A stretch of 23,651 nt of DNA from positions 1 through 23,651 of the forward strand of contig DNAU01000218.1 of assembly GCA_003491925.1 (NCBI GenBank), read 5' to 3'. A model generated the notes under the pieces. The model ran no database searches, was not told where the DNA came from, and saw only the letters and a program-made list of their open reading frames with translations. The position numbers and the translations under genes were made by a program. Of the stretch, positions 14,191-21,988 are shown one piece after another (position 1 is the first letter of the stretch; each line of letters opens with the position of its first letter). This DNA is from Chloroflexota bacterium (GTDB lineage Bacteria > Chloroflexota > Dormibacteria > Aeolococcales > Aeolococcaceae).

Positions 14191-15071
14191 GAATGCCCCT
14201 CCCTCGGCCGGAAATCGGCCACCTGTTAACCGTTGGTCGCACGCGCCTTAGGGAATCGACGGCGATCGACCACTGGCGGGGGGCCATCGCCCGCGAGGAT
14301 GCCGAGGACCTTCTCGCCCTCGCGCTGGGGGTGGAGGTGGAGGCGCTCGACCCGGAGGCGCCGGTCCCGGCGAGGGCGGAGAGGCGCTACCGCGACTACC
14401 TGGAGCGCCGTGCCGCGGGCGAGCCGGTGGCATTGATCCGCGGCGCGGTCTGTTTCGCCGGGTTGACCCTGAAGGTCCGCCCCGGCGTCTTCGTGCCACG
14501 GGGATCCAGCGAGCTGCTCGCCGAGGCGGCGATCGCCGCGCTTCGCCGCCGCCCCGTCAAGGTCGCCGTGGATGTCGCCTGCGGGGCGGCCCCGGTCGCC
14601 TGCGCGGTGGCCGCCGCGCTTCCCTCGGCCGAGGTCTGGGGCCTGGACATCGACCCGGCCGCGGTCGCGCTGAGCCGGGCGAACGCGCGCCGCAACCACC
14701 TCACCAACGCCCGCTTTCGGGTCTCCGACCTCCTGGCCGGACTGCCCCCCAGGCTGCGCGGCGAGGTGGGCGCGTTCACCATGCACCCGCCCTACGTCGC
14801 CCGGCGCGAGGTCCGAGCCCTTCCGCGCGAGATCCGGGGCTTTGAGCCCCGCCACACCCTCACCGATGGGTCCGCCGATGGGCTGGGCCTGGTGCGCGAC
14901 CTGGTCGGCCAGGCTCCCGGATGGCTGCGCCGTGGCGGGGTGGTGCTCTTCGAGGTGGCTCCCTACCTGAGCCGGCCGGTCCAGTCCCTGCTGCGCGGGG
15001 CCGAGCTCGAGGTGTCGGTGAGGTCGGATCCGGGTGGGCTCACCCGGGTGGTCGGCGGCCGGCGTCGCTGA
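14181..15071 (+). CDS. PrmC/HemK-like methyltransferase with altered NPPY motif
   Basis: The 296-residue protein has a helical N-terminal part (about 1-95, with RRYRDYLERRAAGEPVALIRG, a typical PrmC linker) and an S-adenosylmethionine-binding Rossmann domain. Motif I reads VAVDVACGAAPVACAVAAAL rather than the usual DLGTGSG, followed by VWGLDIDPAAVALSRANARRN. The catalytic NPPY motif is replaced by H202-P-P-Y205. The C-terminal strand region GWLRRGGVVLFEVAPY is conserved. PrmC methylates the glutamine of peptide-release-factor GGQ motifs using the asparagine of NPPY, so a histidine there hints at another substrate or reduced activity. The chain ends 2 bp before a converging gene. The start is ATG 14181; the next candidates would trim the N-terminal helices. 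Confidence 0.82.
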   Translation: MQPRMPLPRPEIGHLLTVGRTRLRESTAIDHWRGAIAREDAEDLLALALGVEVEALDPEAPVPARAERRYRDYLERRAAGEPVALIRGAVCFAGLTLKVRPGVFVPRGSSELLAEAAIAALRRRPVKVAVDVACGAAPVACAVAAALPSAEVWGLDIDPAAVALSRANARRNHLTNARFRVSDLLAGLPPRLRGEVGAFTMHPPYVARREVRALPREIRGFEPRHTLTDGSADGLGLVRDLVGQAPGWLRRGGVVLFEVAPYLSRPVQSLLRGAELEVSVRSDPGGLTRVVGGRRR

Positions 15072-15073
15072 CC

Positions 15074-15889
15074 TCAGCCGTCGAGGTCGGCGCCCGCCGC
15101 GCTTAGCGCCTCGGTGCCGGCGGTGAGCGCGGCCGTCCCCTTGGCCTCGAGGGAGCGATCGCCGTCCGCCACCCCGGTGGCCAGATCGGCCCCGGCGGCC
15201 GCGTAGTCGCGGAAGGCGGCTCGCAGATGGGGGTCGGCGGCCACCTCCCCCGCCGTGGCCGGGTGCTGGTTGCGGATGTCGACCAGCGCCGCGGATGCCA
15301 CCCGATCCAGCTCGCCGGCGGCGCTCTCGCAGGCGGCCGCCGGCGTGCCGGCACAGGATGGGTCCATGGCCGCGAGGGGGACCAGGACGTCGCAGATGTC
15401 CTTCACCGCCGCCGCGGTGTAGGCGTCCGGCGGGCTGCCGCCGCTGCAGTCGACGCCCACCTGGATGGGCGGCTCTCCGCCGCCCGACGGGGTGCTCGAC
15501 ACCGGCAGCGGCGTGGGCGTGCCGGTGGCGGTGGACGGACCGCTGGAGCCGCGGTTGACGAGGAGGTAGCCGCCCACCCCGGCGACCGCCGCGATGGCCA
15601 CGCCGCCGGCGACGGCCAGTGCGAGCCGCCACCTGCCGCCGCCCCGCCCCCTCCCGGGCTGCGGCGCGGGGCCCTGCTGACCCGGTGGGGGAGGCGGGCT
15701 GGGGGCGCCCCAACCGCTGTCGAACGGCCCCGGCGGGCTGGGCGGAGGGCTCCAGGTCGTCCATCCCGGGGGTGCCGGCGGCGGTGGAGGAGGAGGGGGC
15801 GGTGGCGCGAGCTGGGAGGGCGGTGGCGGGAGCTGAGGCGACGGTGGCGGGAGCTGAGGCGGCGGCGGAGGCGGAGGCGCGTCGTTCAC
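15074..15889 (-). CDS. Proline-rich, single-pass membrane-anchored protein
   Basis: The 271-residue protein of unknown function begins at GTG 15889 (VNDAPPPPPPP) with about 90 residues dominated by proline, serine and glycine. A basic stretch (GRGRGGGRWR) precedes one membrane helix LALAVAGGVAIAAVAGVGGYLLV, after which a threonine/serine/proline linker and an outer domain of about 120 residues follow. That domain has four cysteines (VDCSGG, DICDVL, PSCAGT, AACESA) and many alanines, suggesting a small disulfide-bonded helical fold. The topology (cytoplasmic proline tail, one helix, outer domain) resembles many actinobacterial envelope proteins. Low-complexity repeats in the tail may be unstable. 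Upstream in-frame starts exist but would overlap the divergent DUF72 gene. Confidence 0.7.
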   Translation of the reverse strand: MNDAPPPPPPPQLPPPSPQLPPPPSQLAPPPPPPPPPPAPPGWTTWSPPPSPPGPFDSGWGAPSPPPPPGQQGPAPQPGRGRGGGRWRLALAVAGGVAIAAVAGVGGYLLVNRGSSGPSTATGTPTPLPVSSTPSGGGEPPIQVGVDCSGGSPPDAYTAAAVKDICDVLVPLAAMDPSCAGTPAAACESAAGELDRVASAALVDIRNQHPATAGEVAADPHLRAAFRDYAAAGADLATGVADGDRSLEAKGTAALTAGTEALSAAGADLDG

Positions 15890-15933
15890 GGATGCGATGG
15901 CTAGTCTGAGGGGATGCACGGCCAGCCCGCGCC

Positions 15934-16785
<852 letters not shown>

Positions 16786-16882
16786 CTTCCTCCTGGCGAC
16801 CTCTCCTGACCTCAGAACGATGGCCGGTGATCCAGCTCTCGACATCTCAGACGCGGCGCCGTCGGAGGTGACGGACGGTTCG

Positions 16883-16925
16883 CTGGGCAACCTCCCGTCC
16901 TCTTACTGGGCAACCTCCCGTCCTC
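16883..16925. repeat. 23-bp direct repeat, two copies
   Basis: The 20-bp string CTGGGCAACCTCCCGTCCTC occurs at 16883-16902 and again at 16906-16925, a period of 23 bp. It lies between the tRNA gene and the end of the YggT-like gene, overlapping a hairpin. No integrase lies nearby, so an attachment-site role is unsupported. Confidence 0.85.
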
Positions 16926-16948
16926 CTCGAGGACCGGCGAGAGGACGG
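16918..16948 (-). terminator. Hairpin after the YggT-like gene
   Basis: 8-bp arms CCGTCCTC (16918-16925) and GAGGACGG (16941-16948) are separated by 15 nt that can form an inner CCTCGAGG structure. It follows the minus-strand stop at 16955 by a few bases. No T-tract is seen. It may also serve the plus-strand tRNA transcript. Confidence 0.45.
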
Positions 16949-16954
16949 CGCGCC

Positions 16955-17407
16955 TCAGACGGTGGCCGGTCCGCGTGAGCCTCGCATCGCCAGCGAGACG
17001 ATCCCGCTCAGGACCCACCCCGCGAAGATGGCCAGGAGAAAGACGAGCAGGTCGCTCCACTGCAGGGTGAGGTTCGAGAACCTGGGGACGCTGGCGAAGA
17101 TCCCGTTGAACGGCGATGCCAGCGTCGACCCCGCCACCATGATCACGTGAGCGAACCCGGTGTCGCGCGCCGCGATCAGCCGGAACACGAAGTCCAGGCC
17201 CACGATGGCGTCGATGACGCCGACGATGAGCCAGATCAGGCGGATGAGGAGGTGACCGGCGGTCCAGCCGGCGGGCCGTGCGGGGCGGTACGCGGCCACC
17301 GGAGGGGCGGACGCGACCACCCTGCGCCCGGTGACCGTGGTGGTCGGCTCCGTCTCCGTCACCACCGGCTCACCGGTCTCGGGGTCTCGGGCTCTCTGCG
17401 TGATCAT
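16955..17407 (-). CDS. YggT-like membrane protein
   Basis: The 150-residue protein has a hydrophilic N-terminal tail of about 50 residues (MITQRARDPETGEPV, rich in threonine and arginine) followed by three hydrophobic segments. The first is LLIRLIWLIVGVIDAIVGLDFVFRLI, the second covers FAHVIMVAGSTLASPFNGIFASV, and the last is LLVFLLAIFAGWVLSGIVSLAM. The L-R-x-x-P-F spacing around ASPFNGIF resembles YggT/YlmG proteins, which act in membranes and are linked to cell division or envelope integrity. ATG 17407 is chosen over two upstream GTG codons because GGGAGG lies 8 nt before it. A palindromic -10 region lies about 55 bp upstream. Confidence 0.72.
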   Translation of the reverse strand: MITQRARDPETGEPVVTETEPTTTVTGRRVVASAPPVAAYRPARPAGWTAGHLLIRLIWLIVGVIDAIVGLDFVFRLIAARDTGFAHVIMVAGSTLASPFNGIFASVPRFSNLTLQWSDLLVFLLAIFAGWVLSGIVSLAMRGSRGPATV

Positions 17408-17774
17408 CACCACGACCTCCCTGCCGTGCTCGGCCTCACCGTGAGTTTAGGCGAGCACTATTATCATAACTCATGATAGCAGTTATATCGGAAGAAGGCC
17501 ATTCGGGACACCCCCGTGCCTCGACCGCCTGCCGGCCCCGCCGTGCTCCTCCCGCGCCGCCTCGGGGCCCGGGGCTGCACCCCGACCCGGTCACCGACCT
17601 CGGCGGTCTCGACGTGCCATGGACCGGGCACCGCGGGCGAGTTGAGCGGGCGGTTGCCCACTCGCGTTCCTCGATCGATGTCCATCCGGCGCCGGACCGT
17701 TCGTCGTCAGGGTGAAGGGTTCGACAGACGCCGAGCCACACCTACACCGGGGCGAGCCCCGAGGAGACCAACCC
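17408..17774. other. Intergenic region with one A+T-rich regulatory patch
   Basis: This 367-bp stretch separates the divergent YggT-like and small hypothetical genes. Its notable content is the A+T-rich patch 17455-17490 with the inverted repeat described separately. Nearer the right end, TCGACA (17721-17726) and TACACC (17743-17748), 16 bp apart, form a weak promoter candidate for the small gene at 17775. Short open frames here lack ribosome sites and recognisable domains. Confidence 0.5.
17462..17478. promoter_or_regulatory. Palindromic operator/-10 region TATCAT-AACTC-ATGATA
   Basis: Perfect 6-bp arms TATCAT and ATGATA flank AACTC; outside them CT...AG adds two more matching pairs after two mismatches. 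On the minus strand TATGAT (17468-17463) would be the -10 box of the YggT-like gene, overlapping the left arm. A dimeric regulator binding here could block the promoter. The regulator is unknown. Confidence 0.5.
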
Positions 17775-18014
17775 ATGAGCCCGTACGCCGGCTACACCCT
17801 CTCGGACCGTCCACGGAGCATCGCGGAGATCTGGGTGATGGATGCGCAGATCGGCGCATTCGCCGCCAGCCTCACGACGAGCGTTGTCCGCATGCGCCGG
17901 TTCGCCGCCCGCCTCATCGGCCGCGGTCGCAGGTCGCCATCGCTCGCGGCGGCGGCGGGGCCCGCCCCGGCCGGGGTGCTCCTCGGCAGCGCAGCGCGAG
18001 GCCGCTGGTCGTAG
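17775..18014 (+). CDS. Small hypothetical protein
   Basis: The 79-residue frame starts at ATG 17775 with GAGGAG 9 nt upstream, which is the main support for it being real. The product begins MSPYAGYTLSDRPRSIAEIWVMDAQIG, continues with a basic amphipathic stretch (VRMRRFAARLIGRGRR) and ends in an alanine/glycine-rich tail. I recognise no family. It lies 174 bp before the ECF42 sigma gene on the same strand and could be the first gene of that transcript. Chance coding in high-GC DNA is a real alternative, mainly for the C-terminal third. Confidence 0.4.
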   Translation: MSPYAGYTLSDRPRSIAEIWVMDAQIGAFAASLTTSVVRMRRFAARLIGRGRRSPSLAAAAGPAPAGVLLGSAARGRWS

Positions 18015-18144
18015 CGGCTGGCGAGCAGCCCCGATCACGGCCTCGCCGGAGCAGTGGAGCGGAGAATGGGAACGGTCCCGGTGGGTGCGGCACCAGGAGA
18101 GCCTCTCCCCCGGGGGTGGCCCACCCCAGACAGGAGCCCATGTC

Positions 18145-18189
18145 ATGGCCAGCATCGGCTTGCGGATGTGCGCCACAAGCGGGAGTTGA
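18145..18189 (+). CDS. Possible 14-codon leader ORF coupled to the ECF42 gene
   Basis: An ATG at 18145, with AGGAG 8 nt upstream, opens a 14-codon frame (MASIGLRMCATSGS). Its TGA (18187-18189) overlaps the ATG of the sigma factor in the sequence TGATG. The sigma gene's own ribosome site (GGGAG) is close to the start, so re-initiation from this ORF is plausible. No terminator-type hairpin is obvious. It could be chance. Confidence 0.3.
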   Translation: MASIGLRMCATSGS

Positions 18190-19472
18190 TGGCGGAAACC
18201 GCCGGCTCCAGCGTCGAAACCGCCGTCACCGATGCCTTCCATCAGGAATGGGGAAGGGTTGTGGCCACCCTCATCGCCGCCACTGGTGATTGGGATCTCG
18301 CTGAGGAGTGCGCCCAAGATGCGTTCACCCAAGCGGTGCAGCGCTGGTCCGGCGACGGGGTGCCATCCCGCCCCGGAGCGTGGCTGACCACGGTGGCCCG
18401 CAACAAGGCCGTCGACCGACTGCGCCGTCGCGCCGTCGAGGCCGTCAAGCTCGAGCAGGCAGCGCTCCGGAGCCCTGTAAGCGCAGACGGGGACGAGGAC
18501 CGCGAGGGCGCAGCCATCCCCGACGAGCGGCTGCGCCTCATCTTCACCTGCTGTCACCCGGCGCTCGGCATCGAGGCGCGCGTCGCTCTCACCTTGCGAT
18601 CGCTCGCCGGGCTCACCACCGCCCAGATCGGGCGGGCTTTCCTCGCGCCGGAAGCCACGATGGCGAAGCGTCTGGTCCGCGCCAAGCACAAGATCCAGGA
18701 CGCCGGCATCCCCTTCCGGGTGCCGCCACCCCACCTGCTCCCGGAACGCCTCGGCGGTGTGCTCGCCGTCCTCTACCTCCTCTTCAACGAGGGCTACTCG
18801 GCAAGCGCCGGCAGTGACCTGGTCCGCCTGGGGCTCACCACCGAGGCCCTCCGGCTCGCCCGGATCGTCGCCCAGCTCATGCCTGATGAGCCCGAGGTGC
18901 AGGCGCTGCTGGCCCTGATGCTGTTCCAGGACTCCCGCCGCCTTGCTCGGGTCGACGCACACGGCGACCTGGTCACCCTCGAGGAGCAGGACCGTGCTCT
19001 CTGGGACCGCGCGCAGATCTCGGAGGCGCAGCGCATCCTCAGCGGGACGCCCACCACCTTGCTCACCGGGCCGTACCAGCTGCAGGCGGGGATCGCCGCC
19101 TGCCACGCCGCCGCCCAGCACGCCGCGGAGACGGACTGGGCGGCGATCGCCGGGCTCTATGGCCGGCTGGCCGAGGTGATGCCCTCACCGGTGGTGGAGC
19201 TGAACCGCGCCGTCGCCGTTGCCATGGCTGAGGGGATCGAGGTCGGCCTGGCCAGAGTGGAGGCGCTGGAGACGTCGGGGGCGCTCGGCGGCTACCACCT
19301 GCTGCCCGCCACCCGGGCCGACCTGCTCCGCCGCATGGGCCGCCGCTCCGAAGCCGCGGCCAGCTACCGCCGCGCCCTGGAGCTCGGTCCCAGCGAGGTG
19401 GAGCGCCGTTACCTGATGCGCCGGCTCCACGAGCTGGATGACTCCGTCACCGCAGAGAGGAGGGTTCCATGA
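18189..19472 (+). CDS. ECF sigma factor, ECF42-like, with C-terminal TPR-like domain
   Basis: The 427-residue protein has region 2 at about residues 15-75 (AFHQEWGRVVATLIAATGDWDLAEECAQDAFTQAVQRW), the recognition segment GAWLTTVARNKAVDRLRRR, and region 4 at about 115-170 (ERLRLIFTCCHPALGIEARVALTLRSLAGLTTAQIGRAFLAPEATMAKRLVRAK). The long C-terminal part (about 190-415) is helical and TPR-like (for example LLFNEGYSAS, ALLALMLFQDSRR, LTGPYQLQAGIAACHA, VELNRAVAVAMAEG). This is the layout of the ECF42 group, whose genes usually stand beside DGPF/YCII proteins and have no anti-sigma factor; the extension is needed for activity. The two downstream DGPF genes agree. The stop overlaps the next ATG as ATGA. 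Its own ATG at 18189 overlaps a leader ORF. Confidence 0.93.
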   Translation: MAETAGSSVETAVTDAFHQEWGRVVATLIAATGDWDLAEECAQDAFTQAVQRWSGDGVPSRPGAWLTTVARNKAVDRLRRRAVEAVKLEQAALRSPVSADGDEDREGAAIPDERLRLIFTCCHPALGIEARVALTLRSLAGLTTAQIGRAFLAPEATMAKRLVRAKHKIQDAGIPFRVPPPHLLPERLGGVLAVLYLLFNEGYSASAGSDLVRLGLTTEALRLARIVAQLMPDEPEVQALLALMLFQDSRRLARVDAHGDLVTLEEQDRALWDRAQISEAQRILSGTPTTLLTGPYQLQAGIAACHAAAQHAAETDWAAIAGLYGRLAEVMPSPVVELNRAVAVAMAEGIEVGLARVEALETSGALGGYHLLPATRADLLRRMGRRSEAAASYRRALELGPSEVERRYLMRRLHELDDSVTAERRVP

Positions 19473-19726
19473 AGCACCGGCTGCTGATGTGCGCCGAGAC
19501 CACCGTCGACCTCACCGCCGGCGAGGAGGCAGCGGCGATGGAATCGACGAGGTCGTGGGTCAGGGAGACGAGCTCCCCGGGGGTGCACGTTGACGGGAAT
19601 CGGCTCGAGCCCCCTGAGGAGGCTCGGACCCTGCGCGTCGGCTGTGGGGAGCTGATGGTGACCGACGGGCCCTTCGCCGGTTTGCGAACCATCGCGGTGC
19701 GGCCGTTCTGGCCACTGCCGCTGTGA
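19469..19726 (+). CDS. DGPF/YCII-domain protein with internal deletion
   Basis: This 85-residue protein begins MKHRLLMCAETTVDLTAGEE and reaches VTDGPFA at residues 64-70, collinear with its neighbour. It then jumps to GLRTIAVRPFW, while the neighbour has 36 residues between FA and VRPF. The net loss is 29 codons in frame, removing the ETKEQIAGYDVIEC strand-helix that follows the DGPF motif. YCII-like domains form ferredoxin-type dimers, some with a catalytic histidine-aspartate pair; DGPF proteins have no settled function. The deletion removes part of the core, so it may be non-functional or altered. The ATG overlaps the sigma-factor stop (ATGA), with GAGAGGAGG as ribosome site, so expression signals are intact. 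Confidence 0.75.
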   Translation: MKHRLLMCAETTVDLTAGEEAAAMESTRSWVRETSSPGVHVDGNRLEPPEEARTLRVGCGELMVTDGPFAGLRTIAVRPFWPLPL

Positions 19727-19763
19727 CGAGCGCCATTCCCTTGTCTGAGGAGCCCAGCCTGAC

Positions 19764-20654
19764 ATGAAGTACATGCTCTTGCACTGCGTCGACAAGGACG
19801 TCGACATCAGCGCCGAGGCAACGGCGGAGTTGAACCGGGCAATGATGGCGTGGCTCGAGGACACCATCCCCCGCGGTGTCAGCCTCCATGGGGGACAGCT
19901 CCAGCCGGCCGAAACCGCCTCGACCGTTCGCGTCCGCGGGGGTGAGCTGCTGGTGACCGACGGCCCCTTCGCCGAGACCAAGGAACAGATCGCCGGCTAC
20001 GACGTCATCGAGTGCGCCGACCTGGACGAGGCCCTCGAGCTGGTCTCCCGCCTCCCCCTGCGCTACGGGTGCATCGAGGTGCGGCCCTTCGTGGACCGAG
20101 ACCAGGCGCTGCCGCGCAGGTCCCTCGAGGTGGCCGGATGGGCCCGCGCCATCGGCTGGCGCGACGACCGTCTCCAGCGCGGCGAGCCCCCGTCCGATGT
20201 GACGACGGCCGAGCCGGCGGGGAAGACCGGGAACAAGTACATGCTCATGATCTGCGTGGCCGAGGGTGTGGAGTTGTCGCCCGAGGAGGTCGTCGAGTCC
20301 GATCGACGGATGACAGCATGGCTCGAGGACACCATCGGCCGTGGCGTCAACCTCCACGGTGGTCGTCTCAGGCCGGTGAGCTCGGCCACGACGGTCCGTG
20401 CCCGCAAGGGGGAGCTGCTGGTGACCGACGGCCCCTTCGCCGAGACCAAGGAGCAGATCGCCGGTTACGACGTCATCGAGTGCCCGCACCTGGACCAGGC
20501 GATCGAGGTCGCGTCGCGCCATCCGGTGGCTCGGTTCGGCTGCATCGAGGTGCGGCCATTCGTCGACTCGGAGCAGGCGATGCCGCGACGCCCACTCGAG
20601 GTCGCGGGATGGGCCCGGGCCATGGCGCCGGAGGGCGAAGGTCAGGGCTCGTGA
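19764..20654 (+). CDS. Double DGPF/YCII-domain protein
   Basis: The 296-residue protein holds two complete DGPF domains in one chain. Domain 1 (about residues 1-135) starts KYMLLHCVD and has DGPF at 66-69; domain 2 (about 157-290) starts KYMLMICVA and has DGPF at 222-225, exactly 156 residues later. Both contain WLEDTI, HGG, ELLVTDGPFAETKEQIAGYDVIEC and CIEVRPFVD, and both end in PLEVAGWARA-type tails. A linker (GEPPSDVTTAEPAGKTGN) joins them. Usual DGPF proteins are single domains of about 115-150 residues that dimerise, so this may form a pseudo-dimer within one chain. It lies 37 bp after the deleted paralogue, under the ECF42 sigma gene. A GAGGAG site lies about 11 nt before the ATG, a long spacing. 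Confidence 0.9.
   Translation: MKYMLLHCVDKDVDISAEATAELNRAMMAWLEDTIPRGVSLHGGQLQPAETASTVRVRGGELLVTDGPFAETKEQIAGYDVIECADLDEALELVSRLPLRYGCIEVRPFVDRDQALPRRSLEVAGWARAIGWRDDRLQRGEPPSDVTTAEPAGKTGNKYMLMICVAEGVELSPEEVVESDRRMTAWLEDTIGRGVNLHGGRLRPVSSATTVRARKGELLVTDGPFAETKEQIAGYDVIECPHLDQAIEVASRHPVARFGCIEVRPFVDSEQAMPRRPLEVAGWARAMAPEGEGQGS
19944..20015 (+). repeat. Near-identical 72-bp repeat, copy 1 (DGPF region)
   Basis: This 72-bp stretch around the DGPF motif recurs at 20412-20483 with only two differences, both synonymous (GAA/GAG and GGC/GGT). The rest of the two domains is clearly more diverged, which points to gene conversion or strong selection. Confidence 0.9.
20412..20483 (+). repeat. Near-identical 72-bp repeat, copy 2 (DGPF region)
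   Basis: Second copy of the repeat at 19944-20015, 468 bp (156 codons) downstream and in the same frame. Confidence 0.9.
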
Positions 20655-20675
20655 ACGCCCGGGAACCCGAACCCG

Positions 20676-21551
20676 CTACCACCACTCGAACGGGCGGCCG
20701 TCCCACTCGTCCAGCCGGGGGTACCACGGGTGCTCGGCCAGCTCCTCCACCCTGGCCTCGAAGGCGTCGACCTCGGCGGCTGTCAGCAACCGGCGGAGGG
20801 CGGCCCGCAGCGCGTCGCGGACGGCTCCGTCACGCAGCTCGCGCACCAGCTCCGCGTCCTCGGGCTCGAGGTCGTCGCCCCCCAGGTGGAGGAGCACGGT
20901 TCGCTGCCGGGGGTAGGGGAGGAAGGTGAGGGCGTTGTCGATCCCCCAGAGGTGCCCCGCGCCGTCGAGCAGGAGGTGGGCGCGCTTGCGGTCGGCGTTG
21001 TTCGCCAGGATGTCGAAGACCGCGATCCGGTGCAGCTGGGCCTCCAGGGCGTCGGTGGCGCTCGCGGGCAGCTCCTCGTCCCCGCCGTGGACGTAGAGCT
21101 GGACGCTCCCGGGCCCGTGGGGCCCGTCCCGGAGCGCCGTGGGTGGCACCACCGCCATCCCGGCCGCCGCGCTCAGCAGGTAGGCGGCGCGCTCGCGGAG
21201 ATGCAGGGTGTGGCGGGCGAAGTCGTGGAGCGGGCGCTCCCCCCGGGCCGGTTTGTAGATCGCCCGCAGCGGCTGTCCCGCCACCGTCGGGTCGGGGGCG
21301 TCCAGCTCGAGCAGGAAGACCGCGTTGCTGGAGTACACCACCCTGCCCATGGCCCGCACCGGTGCGGTGGCGAGCTGCTCGAGGAGGGCGGCGTCAGCCG
21401 CCGAGGCCAGGGCGGCCACGTCCTCGGCGGCCTCTCGGAATCGGCGCTGGGTCGCGGCGGCGTCGACGTCGGCGGCGAGCCGGGGAAGCCGCACGCCGGG
21501 TCCCGGGTCCAGGTGCCTGCGGTGGCGCCGCCGCTCCCGCTCCACGTCCAT
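20676..21551 (-). CDS. SCO1664-family protein (kinase-like fold)
   Basis: The 291-residue protein contains the conserved run of the SCO1664 family: GRVVYSSNAVFLLEL, then IYKPARGERPLHDFARHTLHLRERAAYLLSAAAGMAVVPPTALRDGPHGPGSVQLYVHGG, followed by RIAVFDILANNADRKRAHLLLDGAGHLWGIDNALTF. The K in YKP, the N-x-D-R-K segment and the G-I-D-N segment correspond in position to kinase nucleotide and metal sites, so a PI3/4-kinase-like fold is likely. Actinobacterial relatives lie next to a DUF3090 protein and a phosphomutase-like gene; neither is in view here. A TAGCAT box lies 6 nt before the ATG and no ribosome site is seen. The substrate is unknown. Confidence 0.9.
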   Translation of the reverse strand: MDVERERRRHRRHLDPGPGVRLPRLAADVDAAATQRRFREAAEDVAALASAADAALLEQLATAPVRAMGRVVYSSNAVFLLELDAPDPTVAGQPLRAIYKPARGERPLHDFARHTLHLRERAAYLLSAAAGMAVVPPTALRDGPHGPGSVQLYVHGGDEELPASATDALEAQLHRIAVFDILANNADRKRAHLLLDGAGHLWGIDNALTFLPYPRQRTVLLHLGGDDLEPEDAELVRELRDGAVRDALRAALRRLLTAAEVDAFEARVEELAEHPWYPRLDEWDGRPFEWW

Positions 21552-21557
21552 GGAGAG

Positions 21558-21563
21558 ATGCTA
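21558..21563 (-). promoter_or_regulatory. Possible -10 box (TAGCAT) of a leaderless SCO1664-family transcript
   Basis: On the minus strand TAGCAT ends 6 nt before the ATG at 21551, leaving no room for a ribosome site. The -35 position holds only GGGACG, a weak match. Confidence 0.35.
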
Positions 21564-21610
21564 GCTGCGCCCGGCGGCCCCGTCCCCATGGCCGCCTCGC
21601 ACCCTCGCCG

Positions 21611-21988
21611 CTACCCCCGATGCCGGGCGCGCACCGTCTGGACGGCCACCGCCGCGAGCAGGATCAGAATGCCCAAAACGATCAGGATCGGCGCGGCCCC
21701 GCTGGGGGTCGCGTCGAGTCCGGCGATCAGCAGGAGAGCCGCGATAGCGATGAGCGCGAGGTTGATCAGCCACCGCTGCCAGCTCAGGCCCGGTCGAGCC
21801 GGGCGGCGGCCACGATGGGCGTGTGCGGCGTCGTCACGCCCGCGCCGGTGACCGCGCCCGTCGCCCGGGTCCCGACCATCCGGCGGCAGGTCGTTGCGGT
21901 CGAGCTGCGACCACCAATCCGGAGGCACGTTCGTGGACCGCGAATCCGGGGGGAGCCCGTGGGTCGGACGGTAGTCGTCGTCAGGCAT
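21611..21988 (-). CDS. Small two-helix membrane protein, unknown
   Basis: The 125-residue protein has a hydrophilic, charged N-terminal half (MPDDDYRPTHGLPPDS, DRNDLPPDGRDPGDGRGHRRGRDD), a basic turn (RPARPGLSW), and two membrane helices, WLINLALIAIAALLLIAGL and APILIVLGILILLAAVAVQTV, ending in a short basic tail RARHRG. Both ends would face the cytoplasm. I recognise no family; it resembles the many small helical-hairpin envelope proteins of high-GC bacteria. ATG 21988 is the start because it follows the TGA of a 21-codon upstream ORF in a TGATG overlap. Longer upstream frames pass through low-quality coding sequence. The gene ends 59 bp before the SCO1664-family start on the same strand. 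Confidence 0.62.
   Translation of the reverse strand: MPDDDYRPTHGLPPDSRSTNVPPDWWSQLDRNDLPPDGRDPGDGRGHRRGRDDAAHAHRGRRPARPGLSWQRWLINLALIAIAALLLIAGLDATPSGAAPILIVLGILILLAAVAVQTVRARHRG

Noticed and set aside
17473..17715. 80-codon plus-strand frame in the 17.4-17.7 kb gap
   Set aside because: Its ATG sits in the palindromic promoter patch without a ribosome site and the translation is low-complexity.
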